Source: Shewanella saliphila
GTDB taxonomy: Bacteria; Pseudomonadota; Gammaproteobacteria; Enterobacterales; Shewanellaceae
Assembly (NCBI RefSeq): GCF_014648295.1
Contig: NZ_BMQV01000021.1
Location: forward strand, 1-64,000
Reading direction: 5' to 3'
Length of the DNA: 64,000 nucleotides
The notes under the pieces were generated by a model that saw nothing but the letters and a program-made list of their open reading frames with translations, searched no databases and was not told the DNA's origin. The position numbers and the translations under genes are program-made. Below are positions 26,300-36,118 of this stretch, one piece after another (the stretch's first letter is position 1; each line of letters begins with the position of its first letter).

Positions 26300-27241
26300 T
26301 TAGTCGTTGTGACGTTTACCAGAGCGTTTGAGTTTTTCCTGGGCGATTTTTTGCTGTTTAAGGGCTTCTTTTTCAGCAAGGAGTCGCGCGACTTCAACTT
26401 TTTCAATTTCTGCCATTTCTGGGGTTTCTAGGCTTAATAAGCCAATGCGTCCTGAGCGGTAATCGTGTAACAACAACTCTGATACTTTGTGGTAATCAAT
26501 ACGTCCGCCAGGACGAAGTGCACCGCGAGAGCCTGCGATAGCTTCAAGCAAACCAATGTCGGTATCGGGTAATGAACTCAGTTTATAACGTTCAAGCATG
26601 GCTTCTGGGTAGGCATTTAAAAAGTATTCGGCGGCAAACATTGCAACATCTTCATATTCCATTGCGGTGTCTTTAATTGCGCCAGTAACGGCTAGGCGGT
26701 AGCTACTGGCTTCGTTGTCGACTTTTGGCCACAAAATACCTGGCGTGTCCGAAAGCACAATACCATTACGTAAATTAATTCGTTGTTGGGTTTTAGTCAC
26801 CGCCGGTTCGTTGCCGGTTTTGGCAATGGTGCGCCCAGCAAGGGTGTTGATGATGGTCGATTTACCCACGTTAGGGATCCCCATAATCATGGTACGAATG
26901 TCTTTTTCCATCACATCACGATGAGGCACTAATTTACGGCAAATATCAGGAATGCTTTTGACCATGCCTGGCTGTAAGGTGGTAATTGCAGAAGCCTTGA
27001 CGCCTTGCTCACGTTCAAGGTACTCAATCCAACGCTCAGTAACCGCAGGATCGGCTAAATCAGATTTATTCAGTAATTTAATACAAGGTTTATCGCCACG
27101 AAGTTGTGACACCATTGGGTTTTCACTGCTGTAGGGAATGCGCGCATCGAGCACTTCAATAACCAAATCGACCTGAGGCATTGCCTCTTCAATCTCTTTG
27201 CGTGCTTTATGCATGTGTCCTGGATACCACTGAATTGCCAT
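26300..27241 (-). CDS. ylqF: Ribosome biogenesis GTPase YlqF/RbgA
   Basis: A 313-residue circularly permuted GTPase that helps assemble the 50S ribosomal subunit. The G4 motif NKSD precedes the P-loop GIPNVGKST and G3 DTPG, the order that defines the YlqF/YawG family. The C-terminal helical region with basic residues (KQQKIAQEKLKRSGKR) is expected to bind rRNA. Starting sequence WYPGHMHKARKEI is diagnostic. Length is in the family range (280-315). Single gene, 42 bases from the convergent phosphatase gene. Confidence 0.95.
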   Translation of the reverse strand: MAIQWYPGHMHKARKEIEEAMPQVDLVIEVLDARIPYSSENPMVSQLRGDKPCIKLLNKSDLADPAVTERWIEYLEREQGVKASAITTLQPGMVKSIPDICRKLVPHRDVMEKDIRTMIMGIPNVGKSTIINTLAGRTIAKTGNEPAVTKTQQRINLRNGIVLSDTPGILWPKVDNEASSYRLAVTGAIKDTAMEYEDVAMFAAEYFLNAYPEAMLERYKLSSLPDTDIGLLEAIAGSRGALRPGGRIDYHKVSELLLHDYRSGRIGLLSLETPEMAEIEKVEVARLLAEKEALKQQKIAQEKLKRSGKRHND

Positions 27242-27340
27242 GATGTTGCCTTATAACCGAATGCCTATTCGATTGATTAACTGAATAAACAATCGAATGT
27301 GATCAAAAGCGCTATTGTACCTTGTTAGTTTACTAAAAGC

Positions 27341-27365
27341 ATAAAAAAAGCGCCCTAAGGCGCTT
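27341..27365 (-). terminator. Terminator of the 2OG oxygenase gene
   Basis: AAGCGCC-ctaa-GGCGCTT followed on the minus strand by a run of T. It lies 17 bases after the stop codon of the oxygenase gene. Confidence 0.8.
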
Positions 27366-27381
27366 ATCAAAAGCTAAAGGG

Positions 27382-28221
27382 TTAGATAACACCTAACTCA
27401 CGTAGTCTTTCCATCAAGTAGCTGTCAGCGGTATAACGTTCAGACAAGACTACTTCAGGGTTAGGGTGTAAAAATAATGGCAATGAGATACGCGACTTGG
27501 TTTTGTCGGTACCTTCAGGATTAATAACCCGATGAGAGGTTGATGGGAAATAACCGCCTGAGGCTTCCTGGAGCATATCCCCGATATTAATAATAATGCT
27601 GCCGAAATCACTTGGCACATCAATCCATTCACCTGTTTTAGTTTTCACTTGTAAGCCTGGTTCATTGGCGGCCGGCAATAAGGTGATTAAGTTAATATCT
27701 TCATGAGCAGCTGCGCGAATAGCGCCCATTTCTTCATCACCCTTCATTGGTGGGTAATGCAAAATACGCAGTAAGGTTTTTTCACTTTGAGCAATCATAT
27801 CTGGCAGCGGGATTGAATATTTTGCTGCTACGTCTGCTGGTGTGTATTGCTCAATCCAGCTTAGTAGTTCTGAGGCTAATGCATTAGCGTGCTCATAATA
27901 CGCTAGGATATTCGCGCGCAGAGAGTCAGGAATTCGACCCCAAGGATACACATGATAATATTCTTTGATATCTTTTACTGTGTTGCCTTTGGCGGTTTCT
28001 GATACTGATGCAGGGAAAAAGCCATCATGAGTTTCAGCTTTAAACAAAAAGTCATGCTTTTGTTCAGATTGAAAGAACGCGTACCATTCTTGGTAAATGT
28101 CCTCGACAAGTTGTTTCTGGATAGGGTGGTTAGATAATACCCCAAAGCCGGTTTCACGCAGTGACTCTACAAAACGTTCAGCACTATCGGGTGCTAAGTA
28201 ATCAATTGTATTTAGTTTCAT
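27382..28221 (-). CDS. 2-oxoglutarate/Fe(II)-dependent oxygenase (isopenicillin N synthase family)
   Basis: A 279-residue non-heme iron oxygenase. The metal triad is His-x-Asp in AAHEDINLITLL and the distal His in STSHRVINP; the 2-oxoglutarate-binding Arg-x-Ser is KSRISLP. The N-terminal DIOX_N-like part includes GFGVLSNHPI. The family includes IPNS, ACC oxidase and many uncharacterised marine bacterial enzymes; the substrate cannot be told. I prefer the start at 28221 (MKLNTIDYLAPDS), as the homologous region begins there; 27 extra residues are possible upstream. Confidence 0.88.
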   Translation of the reverse strand: MKLNTIDYLAPDSAERFVESLRETGFGVLSNHPIQKQLVEDIYQEWYAFFQSEQKHDFLFKAETHDGFFPASVSETAKGNTVKDIKEYYHVYPWGRIPDSLRANILAYYEHANALASELLSWIEQYTPADVAAKYSIPLPDMIAQSEKTLLRILHYPPMKGDEEMGAIRAAAHEDINLITLLPAANEPGLQVKTKTGEWIDVPSDFGSIIINIGDMLQEASGGYFPSTSHRVINPEGTDKTKSRISLPLFLHPNPEVVLSERYTADSYLMERLRELGVI

Positions 28222-28377
28222 TATATATTTCTTATTAGTGTGTTGACCCGCGCTAATGGTAACCTTAGTCACACTTTGTCGCAATTGTTTGCGCGTGTTC
28301 AAATGGTGCGAGGTGAACTTGTGCCATTTATCACGCGTATTGTTTATTTATGAGGCAAAAATCAGTGAGAGCGAGTA

Positions 28378-29289
28378 ATGAATAACTTAACCGAATTTGA
28401 AAAATACGTGATTGAGCAAAAAGGCACCGAGCGACCATTTAGTGGTGAGTATGTCGACTACGATGCTCAAGGCGTGTATTGCTGTAAAAAGTGCCTTGCA
28501 CCTTTATATAAAAGTGAACATAAATTTAATGCACATTGCGGTTGGCCTGCCTTTGACGACGAAATCGCTGGCGCGGTAAAACGCACCCCTGATGCAGACG
28601 GACGTCGAGTCGAGATCACCTGTCATCAATGCGGTGGCCATTTAGGTCATGTGTTTGAAGGGGAGATGTTAACCGATAAAAATATCCGTCACTGTGTTAA
28701 TTCTGTGTCTATGGTGTTTAAACCCGTGGAAGAACTAAATCAACTAGCGAGTCAGAAAAGTACCCAAAAAGCCACTTTTGGGGCTGGATGTTTTTGGTGT
28801 GTTGAAGCTATTTTTACTCAGCTAAACGGCGTGTTGAGTGTTCAGTCTGGTTATTGTGGCGGTAATGCCTGTGATGCAAATTACGATGCAGTATGCTCTG
28901 GTAAAACGGCTCATGCCGAAGTTGTACATATCACATTTGACCCGAATATCATCAATTACGAGACATTATTAACGGTACTGTTTGAAAGCCACGATCCGAC
29001 CACATTAAACCAGCAAGGCAATGACAAAGGTCCACAATATCGTTCAGTGATTTTTGCTCATAATAGTCAGCAAGTCGATGCGGCAAATACGTTTATTGAA
29101 TACTTAACTGCCCAGCGTATTTGGCCTAATCCGATCGTGACTCAAATAACAGCTTTTGATACTTTTTATGCTGCTGAAAGTTATCATGATGATTACTTTG
29201 CTAAACATGGTGAACAGCCTTATTGTCAGTTAGTGGTTAAACCCAAGTTTGACAAAGTGATGGCGAAGTTTGCAGATAAACGTAAGTAA
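28378..29289 (+). CDS. msrBA: Bifunctional methionine sulfoxide reductase MsrB-MsrA
   Basis: A 303-residue fusion that repairs both stereoisomers of methionine sulfoxide. Residues 1-118 are MsrB: two zinc CxxC pairs (C36/C39 and C82/C85), HCGWPAF, and the catalytic C106 in RHCVNS. Residues 131-300 are MsrA with the catalytic C138 in GAGCFWC and the resolving-cysteine region near the end. The order B then A is the reverse of the PilB-type fusion. The substrate thioredoxin is supplied from elsewhere. It is divergent from the 2OG oxygenase gene and followed by an inverted repeat and terminator. Confidence 0.95.
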   Translation: MNNLTEFEKYVIEQKGTERPFSGEYVDYDAQGVYCCKKCLAPLYKSEHKFNAHCGWPAFDDEIAGAVKRTPDADGRRVEITCHQCGGHLGHVFEGEMLTDKNIRHCVNSVSMVFKPVEELNQLASQKSTQKATFGAGCFWCVEAIFTQLNGVLSVQSGYCGGNACDANYDAVCSGKTAHAEVVHITFDPNIINYETLLTVLFESHDPTTLNQQGNDKGPQYRSVIFAHNSQQVDAANTFIEYLTAQRIWPNPIVTQITAFDTFYAAESYHDDYFAKHGEQPYCQLVVKPKFDKVMAKFADKRK

Positions 29290-29360
29290 CCTGAGCTCGG
29301 GATAATAGCTAATCGTTTGATTTTAAGTAGTATAAGCTCATCCCTTATCCTGAGTTCAGG
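29290..29360. repeat. Long inverted repeat after msrBA (REP-like palindrome)
   Basis: CCTGAGCTCGGGATAA (29290-29305) is complementary to TTATCCTGAGTTCAGG (29345-29360) at 14 of 16 positions, around a 39-base loop. It starts right after the stop codon. It may stabilise the 3' end or be a member of a dispersed palindromic repeat family; no second copy was noticed in the window. Confidence 0.55.
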
Positions 29361-29391
29361 TTAAGCAGTAATACATATCATTAGATGACAC

Positions 29392-29427
29392 AAAAAGGGG
29401 CGATTGAATATCAATTGCCCCTTTTTT
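29392..29427 (+). terminator. Terminator of msrBA
   Basis: AAAAAGGGGC pairs with GCCCCTTTTT around a 15-base AT-rich loop, followed by T run. Located 103 bases after the msrBA stop codon; also usable from the opposite side. Confidence 0.82.
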
Positions 29428-29484
29428 ATACAGCGATAATGTCTGCGTGTGACATTTTGCGAAAACACCTCATAAAGAACCCAT

Positions 29485-29513
29485 AAAAAAGCCATGCTAA
29501 GCATGGCTTTTAA
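29485..29513 (-). terminator. Terminator of rne
   Basis: AAAGCCATGC-taa-GCATGGCTTT stem; on the minus strand it is followed by six T. It lies 31 bases after the rne stop codon. Confidence 0.85.
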
Positions 29514-29543
29514 AATCAACAAGTGTAATCACTTTTAGTGATA

Positions 29544-32500
29544 TTACTTACCTGGTCGAGCCATACCTGATGATGCGCTGTTTGACATCACTGATTTTGG
29601 CGCACTGGTTTCAGCTTGTGCTTCATAAGCTCTACCTTGCGGTACTGCTTGCTGCTCACGAACTTCTACTGTTGGTTTAGTCATATCAGATGACACCATT
29701 GAACCAAAACGACTGGTTTTAGCTGGCGCTTTAGGAGCCGGCTCAACAGGGGTAACAGTATCGGCTGTCGTTTCAACTGAGCTTTGAACTACAGCTTCAG
29801 TTTTAACTTGGCGTGCAATGGGTGCTGGCTTTGCCATTGGCGCAGAAGCATTTGAGCCTGCAGCTTTAGGTGCTTCAACAGCTTGTTCAGCAACCGCCGG
29901 CTCAGCAACTTTAGGCGCTTCAACAGCTTGTTCAGCAACTACCGGCTCAGCCGCTTTAGGCGCTTCAACAGCTTGTTCAGCAACCGCCGGCTCAGCAACT
30001 TTAGGCGCTTCAACAGCTTGTTCAGCAACTACCGGCTCAGCCGCTTTAGGCGCTTCAACAGCTTGTTCAACAACAGGCTCAGCAACTTTAGGCGTTTCAA
30101 CAGCTTGTTCTGCAACAGGTTCAGCAGCTTTAGGTGCTTCAATAGCTTGTTGTTCTGATTTTGCTTCAGTTGTTGTAACAGATGCATCATCTTTAGACTG
30201 CTCAGCATTTAACTGCTTCTCTAACTCATCAACAGAGGTAAATACTGCTTGTTGAGTCGTGTCATTGTCATCACGGCGACGACGTTGACCCGCAGCACGA
30301 AGGTGACGCGGGCTGCGACGACTACGACGTTGACCTTCACGGCCTTCACCTTTTGCGTCATCAGAAGCTTCGCTGTCGCTGCTTTCTGCTGATTCATCAT
30401 TCACGACATCTTGTGTCGCTATCACTGCTTCATCTGTTGTTTCTGTCGCGGCTTCGCTTGGCGTTGAGCTTGCTTGCTCGGCGTTAACGGTTTTTGTTTC
30501 TGCTTCAGTTTCAACTTTAACATCTTTAGTTACAGCGTCAGTGGCTTCTTCAACCGCTTTAGCTGGTGCAGTGCTTTCAGAGTCAACAGCAGATTTCTTC
30601 ACTTGCTTGTCTGTTTGTTCACTTTTGTCTTTACGTGGCTGGCGACGACCACGTGCAGGTCTCGTATCTACTTTTTCTTCAGTGGCTTTAGCTTCAGCTG
30701 TTTTAACTTCAGGCACATCAACTACTGCTGGTTTGTCAGTTGCAGTGTTATTGGTTGCATCTGTGTCTGCAGCTTTAGCGGCAACCGCTTCGGTTTGCTC
30801 GTTTTCAATACGGACTTTACGACGTAAATTGCGGCGTTGACGACGCTCACGAGCAGCTTCTTGCTTTGGAGACTTCTCAGTGCTTGTTTTGGCCTCTGTA
30901 GCTTTTGGCTCATTGGTCTGTTGTAGCGCTTTGTCAGTCTTCTCATTACGTGGCTTGTTTTTAGCGTTGTCGTCTTGTGCATTGTTTTTGCTGTTACGAT
31001 CGTTACGCTTATTACGAGTACGCGGCTCGTTGCTGTCTTTCACTTTGTCGCTGTCATTACGCTGACGACGGTTGTCGTTACGGCTTGAATTACGATTGTT
31101 GTTTTCGTTGCGGTTGTCATTACGACGAGGACGACGATTATTAGCCTGTGACGTCTGTTTGGCTGGTGCAGCAGGTTTAGTGTCTTTCGTTTCGCTATCG
31201 CTAGATGAAAATAATGCACTAATTGCCGACACGATACGGGCAAAAAATCCTGGTTGAGACGGCGTCGCCGCAACAGGAGCTTTAGCAGCAGGAGCCTGAG
31301 TTGGGGCGGCTTCAGCAGGTGTGGCTTTTTGTGGTGCTGCAAAGCCTTTTAATGCTGGCTCTGGAGCGGCAGCACGTTCAAGTTTACGAGGCTCGTATAA
31401 CTTTGACGATGGCTTTTCAACGCGCTTGTAGCTTGACTCGCTGACTTCATCATCGCTCTTACGACGAACAACACGATACTCAGGCGTTTGCATGTGAGCG
31501 TCAGGAATGATGTAGACTTCAACGTCATGACGTTCTTCAGTAATACGGATAGCTTTACGTTTTTCGTTTAATAAGAATGCCGCAACATCGACCGGTACAA
31601 TCGCTTCGATTTGGGTGGTATTTTCTTTAATCGATTCTTCTTCAATTAAACGCAAAATTGATAATGCTAAAGATTCGGTACTACGGATGGTGCCTTGACC
31701 ATGACAGCGTGGGCATAAATGCGCAGCCGATTCTTCTAATGAAGGACGCAGACGTTGACGTGACATTTCCATTAAGCCAAAACGAGAAATACGGCCTAAT
31801 TGCACACGTGCACGATCATGATGTACTGCATCACGCATACGGTTTTCAACTTCACGTTGATGACGAACTGGCGTCATATCGATAAAGTCGATAACCACTA
31901 AACCACCTAAATCGCGAAGACGTAATTGACGGGCAATTTCATCAGCGGCTTCTAGGTTAGTGTTTAATGCGGTTTCCTCGATATCGCCGCCTTTTGTGGC
32001 GCGCGCCGAGTTAATATCAATAGAGGTTAATGCTTCTGTAGGGTCGATAACAATTGAGCCACCAGAAGGTAAGCGCACTTCACGTTGGAATGCCGATTCG
32101 ATTTGTGATTCGATTTGGAAGTGAGTAAAGAGTGGTACTTCAGATTCGTATTGTTTTACACGTTCAACAAAATCTGGACGAACGAGGCCAATGTGTTGCT
32201 TAGCATCTTCGTAAATACGTGGGTGGTCGATAAGAATTTCACCCACATCACGGCGTAAGTAATCACGGATAGCACGTACAATCACGTTGCTTTCTTGGTG
32301 AATTAGGAAAGGTGCTGCTTTACTTTGAGCCGCTTCTTGAATGGCGTCCCAGTGGTGTTGTAGAACTTTTAAGTCCCACTTTAACTCTGCAGATTCTTTA
32401 CCTACACCAGCAGTACGTACGATTAATCCCATGCCATTTGGCACTTGAAGCTCAGACATTGCTTCTTTGAGTTCAGTACGCTCATCACCTTCGATACGGC

Positions 32501-32921
32501 GAGAAATACCACCTGCACGAGGGTTGTTAGGCATTAAAACTAGGTAAGAACCGGCAAGGCTGATAAAGGTTGTTAGTGCAGCACCTTTGTTGCCACGCTC
32601 TTCTTTATCAATCTGTACGATAACTTCTTGGCCTTCCTGCACCACTTCTTTGATGTTAGGGCGACCTTGGAATGAATATCCTTTAGGGAAGTATTCACGG
32701 GCGATTTCTTTGAGGGGTAAAAAACCATGGCGATCAGCGCCATAATCAACAAAGGCCGCTTCGAGTGAGGGTTCTACGCGAGTGATTTTACCTTTATAGA
32801 TGTTTGATTTTTTTTGTTCATGACCAGGACTTTCGATATCTAGATCATACAATTGTTGCCCATCTACTAGGGCAACACGCAACTCTTCTGATTGAGTTGC
32901 ATTAATTAACATACGTTTCAT
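29544..32921 (-). CDS. rne: Ribonuclease E
   Basis: A 1125-residue endoribonuclease and scaffold of the RNA degradosome. The N-terminal half is catalytic: S1 domain ([21 protein letters not shown], residues 41 on, quoted in part), the DNase I-like domain with VVIDFIDM for metal binding, and the zinc-link CPRCHGQG. The C-terminal half is a low-complexity scaffold: an amphipathic membrane anchor [14 protein letters not shown] near residue 560, Arg-rich RNA-binding stretches, and an alanine/proline/glutamate-rich 15-residue tandem repeat. It faces rluC over a 626-base leader, the same as in E. coli, and likely autoregulates its own mRNA through that leader. Confidence 0.97.
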   Translation of the reverse strand: MKRMLINATQSEELRVALVDGQQLYDLDIESPGHEQKKSNIYKGKITRVEPSLEAAFVDYGADRHGFLPLKEIAREYFPKGYSFQGRPNIKEVVQEGQEVIVQIDKEERGNKGAALTTFISLAGSYLVLMPNNPRAGGISRRIEGDERTELKEAMSELQVPNGMGLIVRTAGVGKESAELKWDLKVLQHHWDAIQEAAQSKAAPFLIHQESNVIVRAIRDYLRRDVGEILIDHPRIYEDAKQHIGLVRPDFVERVKQYESEVPLFTHFQIESQIESAFQREVRLPSGGSIVIDPTEALTSIDINSARATKGGDIEETALNTNLEAADEIARQLRLRDLGGLVVIDFIDMTPVRHQREVENRMRDAVHHDRARVQLGRISRFGLMEMSRQRLRPSLEESAAHLCPRCHGQGTIRSTESLALSILRLIEEESIKENTTQIEAIVPVDVAAFLLNEKRKAIRITEERHDVEVYIIPDAHMQTPEYRVVRRKSDDEVSESSYKRVEKPSSKLYEPRKLERAAAPEPALKGFAAPQKATPAEAAPTQAPAAKAPVAATPSQPGFFARIVSAISALFSSSDSETKDTKPAAPAKQTSQANNRRPRRNDNRNENNNRNSSRNDNRRQRNDSDKVKDSNEPRTRNKRNDRNSKNNAQDDNAKNKPRNEKTDKALQQTNEPKATEAKTSTEKSPKQEAARERRQRRNLRRKVRIENEQTEAVAAKAADTDATNNTATDKPAVVDVPEVKTAEAKATEEKVDTRPARGRRQPRKDKSEQTDKQVKKSAVDSESTAPAKAVEEATDAVTKDVKVETEAETKTVNAEQASSTPSEAATETTDEAVIATQDVVNDESAESSDSEASDDAKGEGREGQRRSRRSPRHLRAAGQRRRRDDNDTTQQAVFTSVDELEKQLNAEQSKDDASVTTTEAKSEQQAIEAPKAAEPVAEQAVETPKVAEPVVEQAVEAPKAAEPVVAEQAVEAPKVAEPAVAEQAVEAPKAAEPVVAEQAVEAPKVAEPAVAEQAVEAPKAAGSNASAPMAKPAPIARQVKTEAVVQSSVETTADTVTPVEPAPKAPAKTSRFGSMVSSDMTKPTVEVREQQAVPQGRAYEAQAETSAPKSVMSNSASSGMARPGK
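29872..30145 (-). repeat. 45/90-bp tandem repeat in the RNase E tail
   Basis: Units of 45 bases encode about seven variants of a 15-residue module ([15 protein letters not shown] type). Two successive 90-base blocks (29872-29961 and 29962-30051) are identical at every position, so at least the last duplication is recent and copy number may vary between strains. Confidence 0.9.
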
Positions 32922-33547
32922 GATGACGTGATTCTTCTAAATGAGGTCATCAAACAACACGATCTTTTTGCATTACGGGCCTGAATTAATCGGTATAACC
33001 TCACGGCTAGATCCAGGCAATTAGGTGCTCATTGCTGTAAAACGCAGTCGCTGCGTGTCGCATCCTATTTATGGCTTATTTTCTAATATTTACAAAAACA
33101 AGGAATTCGTTGAATTACAACCAACCCCATAAATTATGGTATTTAATCCGTTAATGCCCAAGTCGAATCGGTTTGTTTGATAACAAGCTAAAATATTGTT
33201 CGAATTTGGGGCGATTTACTGCAGTTAAATTGAAATCTTTACTGAAAACTTACGGTTTAATTGTCGAAACGTTTTTTGTCGTTTTTTATTTAAATACAAT
33301 TTGCAAATCAATGGTTTGCTACCGATAAAGCTCATTTTCTTAATTGCAGTTTATTCGCTTTTGGTGAAAGTTGTGAACACTTTATCCACTGTTTACTCTC
33401 ATCCTGAGCGCAAATATAGCAACAAACGCTATTTTCATCAATCAAAAGCCCACAATCTTTATTGTATTTATTTCAAGTCAGTGATGACAATAGCCAATCA
33501 TTTGCAAGATAAGGTACACTATTGCGGTTACTACTATATGGCGCATC
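32922..33547. promoter_or_regulatory. rne-rluC divergent region and rne leader
   Basis: A 626-base region without convincing genes. In E. coli the corresponding rne leader (about 360 nt) mediates feedback by RNase E itself. Stem-loops here on the rne side include ACGCAG-tcg-CTGCGT (33042-33056) and AATTC-gtt-GAATT near 33101-33115. An 85-codon reading frame running into rluC has no ribosome site and is discounted. Promoter elements could not be assigned with confidence. Confidence 0.55.
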
Positions 33548-34504
33548 ATGAAAACTGAAACTACCCCCCAAGTTGAATACGTGACTATCGACGAAGATCA
33601 TTTTGAACAACGAATCGATAATTTTTTGCTGACAAAATTAAAAGGTGTACCTAAAAGTATGATCTACAGGATCGTACGTAAGGGAGAAGTGCGGGTTAAT
33701 AAAAAACGCATTAAGCCTGAATACAAATTACAAATCGGTGACATTGTGCGTGTGCCACCGGTACGTATCGCTGAAAAAGACTATCGCACAGCGCCATCGG
33801 CAAATTTATCGCGAGTATCACAGCTCGAAGATCGGATTATCCATGAAGACACTCATCTTATCGTATTGAATAAACCTGCAGGTATTGCTGTGCATGGTGG
33901 CAGTGGTGTTGATTACGGTGTGATTGAAGGATTACGCTCTTTACGTCCTCAACAAAAGTTTTTAGAGCTAGTACATCGTCTCGATAAAGACACCTCGGGT
34001 GTGTTGTTGGTGGCCAAAAAGCGCAGTGCTCTAAAACATTTACATGAGCAATTACGCAACAAAACCATGCAAAAAGATTATTTAGCTTTAGTGCGTGGTG
34101 ATTGGCAAGCCAGCGATAAAGTGGTTAAAGCACCTTTACTTAAAATTACCCTAAAGTCGGGTGAGCGCATGGTACGCGTTAATAAAGAAGGCAAAGAGTC
34201 TGAGACTCGCTATAAAATCATGCAACGCTATCAAGGTTGCACCTTAGTTAAAGCCAGCCCGGTAACAGGACGTACCCATCAAATTCGGGTGCATTGTCAA
34301 TATGCAGGCCATGCGATTGCATGCGATGACAAATATAGCGAACAACAATTTGATGACAGTATGCGGGCATTAGGGTTAGACCGTCTGTTTTTACACGCAG
34401 CGGAGCTGAAATTTAGCCACCCTGAAAACAATGAAACCATGCAAGTTAAAGCACCATTGGACGAAGTATTACTCAATACATTAGATAAGCTAAAAAGAAC
34501 GTAG
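33548..34504 (+). CDS. rluC: 23S rRNA pseudouridine synthase RluC
   Basis: A 318-residue pseudouridine synthase that modifies U955, U2504 and U2580 of 23S rRNA. It has an N-terminal S4 RNA-binding domain (residues about 18-80, RIDNFLLTKLKGVPKSMIY) and a RluA-type catalytic domain with D146 in HRLDKDTSG. The gene faces rne as in E. coli. A HAD-family phosphatase gene follows by 57 bases on the same strand. Confidence 0.96.
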   Translation: MKTETTPQVEYVTIDEDHFEQRIDNFLLTKLKGVPKSMIYRIVRKGEVRVNKKRIKPEYKLQIGDIVRVPPVRIAEKDYRTAPSANLSRVSQLEDRIIHEDTHLIVLNKPAGIAVHGGSGVDYGVIEGLRSLRPQQKFLELVHRLDKDTSGVLLVAKKRSALKHLHEQLRNKTMQKDYLALVRGDWQASDKVVKAPLLKITLKSGERMVRVNKEGKESETRYKIMQRYQGCTLVKASPVTGRTHQIRVHCQYAGHAIACDDKYSEQQFDDSMRALGLDRLFLHAAELKFSHPENNETMQVKAPLDEVLLNTLDKLKRT

Positions 34505-34561
34505 GTTTGCGCATCGTGATATTGATTTAAGTTAGATGTGATTGATTTGATAAATTAGGGC

Positions 34562-35215
34562 ATGAGCGTGAACACAAACGATAAAGCATTTGAGTTAGTC
34601 ATTTTTGATTGGGATGGCACCTTAATGGATACCGTAGGCAAAATTGTCTCTTGTATGCAAGGTGTCGCTCAGGAACTCAATTTACCTGTGCCAACAGAGC
34701 AGCAGGTTCGCGATGTCATTGGGTTATCTTTGCCTAACATCATGCCTATTTTGTTTAGCGAGCATCAAAACCCGCAACAGATTATTGATTGTTATCGCCG
34801 CCATCATTTAGCCAGCGAACACCCAACACCGCTTTTTGATGGTGTGGAGTTATTGGTTAAACAACTTCATGAGGCTGGCTATCTATTAGCCATTGCTACA
34901 GGTAAAGCTCGTGAAGGGTTAGATAAAGTGCTTGAGCTGACTGGATTGGACCAGTATTTTCATGCTTCTCGTTGTGCCAGTGACGCACAAAGTAAGCCAC
35001 ACCCTGAAATGCTCCATGCTTTGCTAAGTCATTTTGATGTGAGTGCCGATAAGGCGATAATGATTGGTGATTCGATTCATGACTTAACCATGGCTAATAA
35101 TGCGCAAATGGCCAGTATTGGGGTGAGTTATGGCGCCCATGATGAATCGCGCTTACTCGGTTTAAAGCCTTTAGCTGTTGTTGATCAACCTAGCGCAATT
35201 CGTCATTATTTGTAA
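34562..35215 (+). CDS. HAD-superfamily hydrolase (phosphoglycolate phosphatase-like)
   Basis: A 217-residue HAD-IA hydrolase. Motif I is D16-W-D18-GTLMDT, motif II is IATGK, and motif IV MIGDSIHDLTMA completes the active site. The cap is alpha-helical (type C1), like Gph/pyrophosphatase-type HADs that remove phosphate from small metabolites. Its location after rluC is common in Shewanella and Vibrio relatives. Substrate unassigned. Converges on yceF across 51 bases. Confidence 0.88.
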   Translation: MSVNTNDKAFELVIFDWDGTLMDTVGKIVSCMQGVAQELNLPVPTEQQVRDVIGLSLPNIMPILFSEHQNPQQIIDCYRRHHLASEHPTPLFDGVELLVKQLHEAGYLLAIATGKAREGLDKVLELTGLDQYFHASRCASDAQSKPHPEMLHALLSHFDVSADKAIMIGDSIHDLTMANNAQMASIGVSYGAHDESRLLGLKPLAVVDQPSAIRHYL

Positions 35216-35266
35216 AACATTCTGAGCCTTCTCTATATAACTTGAAGGCGCTTATTTACCTTGAGA

Positions 35267-35869
35267 TTATGTTATCTCTAACACATCCACTCCATGTTGC
35301 TGCAATAAATCAATCAGCTTAATTAGCGGTAATCCAATCAGTGTATTGGGATCATCACCTTCTAAACGGCTAAACAGGGCTATGCCTAATCCTTCGCTTT
35401 TAAAACTGCCTGCACAATATAAAGGTTGCTCTTTGTCGATGTAACTGCGGATCTGCGCTTGCGACAAGGTTTTAAAATGGACAGTAAAGGGCTCAACACA
35501 CGACAGCATTTGTTGATTTTCGCTGTTGTAAACCGCAAGGCCAGTATAAAAAGTAATGGCTTGACCCGATGCTTCGGTGAGTTGTGCAATGGCGTTATCT
35601 ACTGTGTGAGGTTTACCTATTATTGCACCATTGATCATTGCTACCTGATCTGAGCCTATAATCAGTTGGCTTGTCTTTGTGTCAGCAGTTAATTTAGCCC
35701 CAGCTAATGCTTTTTGCTCAGCTAAACGTCGTACTAATTGTTGAGCGCTTTCATTGTTGAGTGGCGATTCATCAATATCGGGACTGACGCAGTCAAAAGG
35801 GCACATTAATTTTTGCATTAATTGTTGTCGAAAAGGCGATGTCGAAGCGAGTATAAGTTTGTATTTCAT
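35267..35869 (-). CDS. yceF: Maf-like nucleotide pyrophosphatase YceF (7-methyl-GTP type)
   Basis: A 200-residue Maf/HAM1-fold nucleotide diphosphatase that removes modified nucleotides; E. coli YceF hydrolyses 7-methyl-GTP. The signature [12 protein letters not shown] is at residues 6-17 (start at MKYKLI), followed by D-x-D-E-S (DIDESP) and IGSDQVA. The gene lies between rluC/HAD and yceD, as in E. coli, though here it is on the opposite strand from yceD. Confidence 0.92.
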   Translation of the reverse strand: MKYKLILASTSPFRQQLMQKLMCPFDCVSPDIDESPLNNESAQQLVRRLAEQKALAGAKLTADTKTSQLIIGSDQVAMINGAIIGKPHTVDNAIAQLTEASGQAITFYTGLAVYNSENQQMLSCVEPFTVHFKTLSQAQIRSYIDKEQPLYCAGSFKSEGLGIALFSRLEGDDPNTLIGLPLIKLIDLLQQHGVDVLEIT

Positions 35870-36080
35870 CAGGTTTATTTATTTTTACTGTTTGTCATGA
35901 GCGATTATCTGTCAGTTTACTGTAATCAGTGAATCAAATGGAGTATTTTTCACCGAGTAATGCTTGTGTGATGGGGTTTGGTTCGGTAAAATTTGCCAAC
36001 TTTCAAATTCAATGCCGGATAAAAGAGTACCTAAATTTTCAATGTTAGGTGAGGTTGCCGTATTTTTACGGAAATTTTCT

Positions 36081-36107
36081 TTGACTCCAGCGTTTTCAAA
36101 CTATAAT
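36081..36107 (+). promoter_or_regulatory. Promoter of yceD-rpmF-fab, giving a nearly leaderless transcript
   Basis: -35 TTGACT (36081-36086), a 15-base spacer (16 if read as TTTGAC), and a perfect -10 TATAAT (36102-36107). Initiation would fall near 36113-36118, only 1-6 bases before the yceD ATG at 36119. No Shine-Dalgarno is possible in that space. Confidence 0.6.
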
Positions 36108-36118
36108 ATGCGCGCCTT

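Noticed and set aside
29872-30145. Possible CRISPR array from regular repeats
   Set aside because: The 45-base units are contiguous, in frame and encode a protein repeat; there are no spacers and no cas genes.
29818-30255. 145-codon plus-strand ORF of Ala/Ser/Thr-rich repeats
   Set aside because: Antisense shadow of the rne tail repeat; the rne frame is long and conserved.
33301-33558. 85-codon plus-strand ORF overlapping the rluC start
   Set aside because: No ribosome site, overlaps rluC's beginning in another frame, and sits in the rne leader region.
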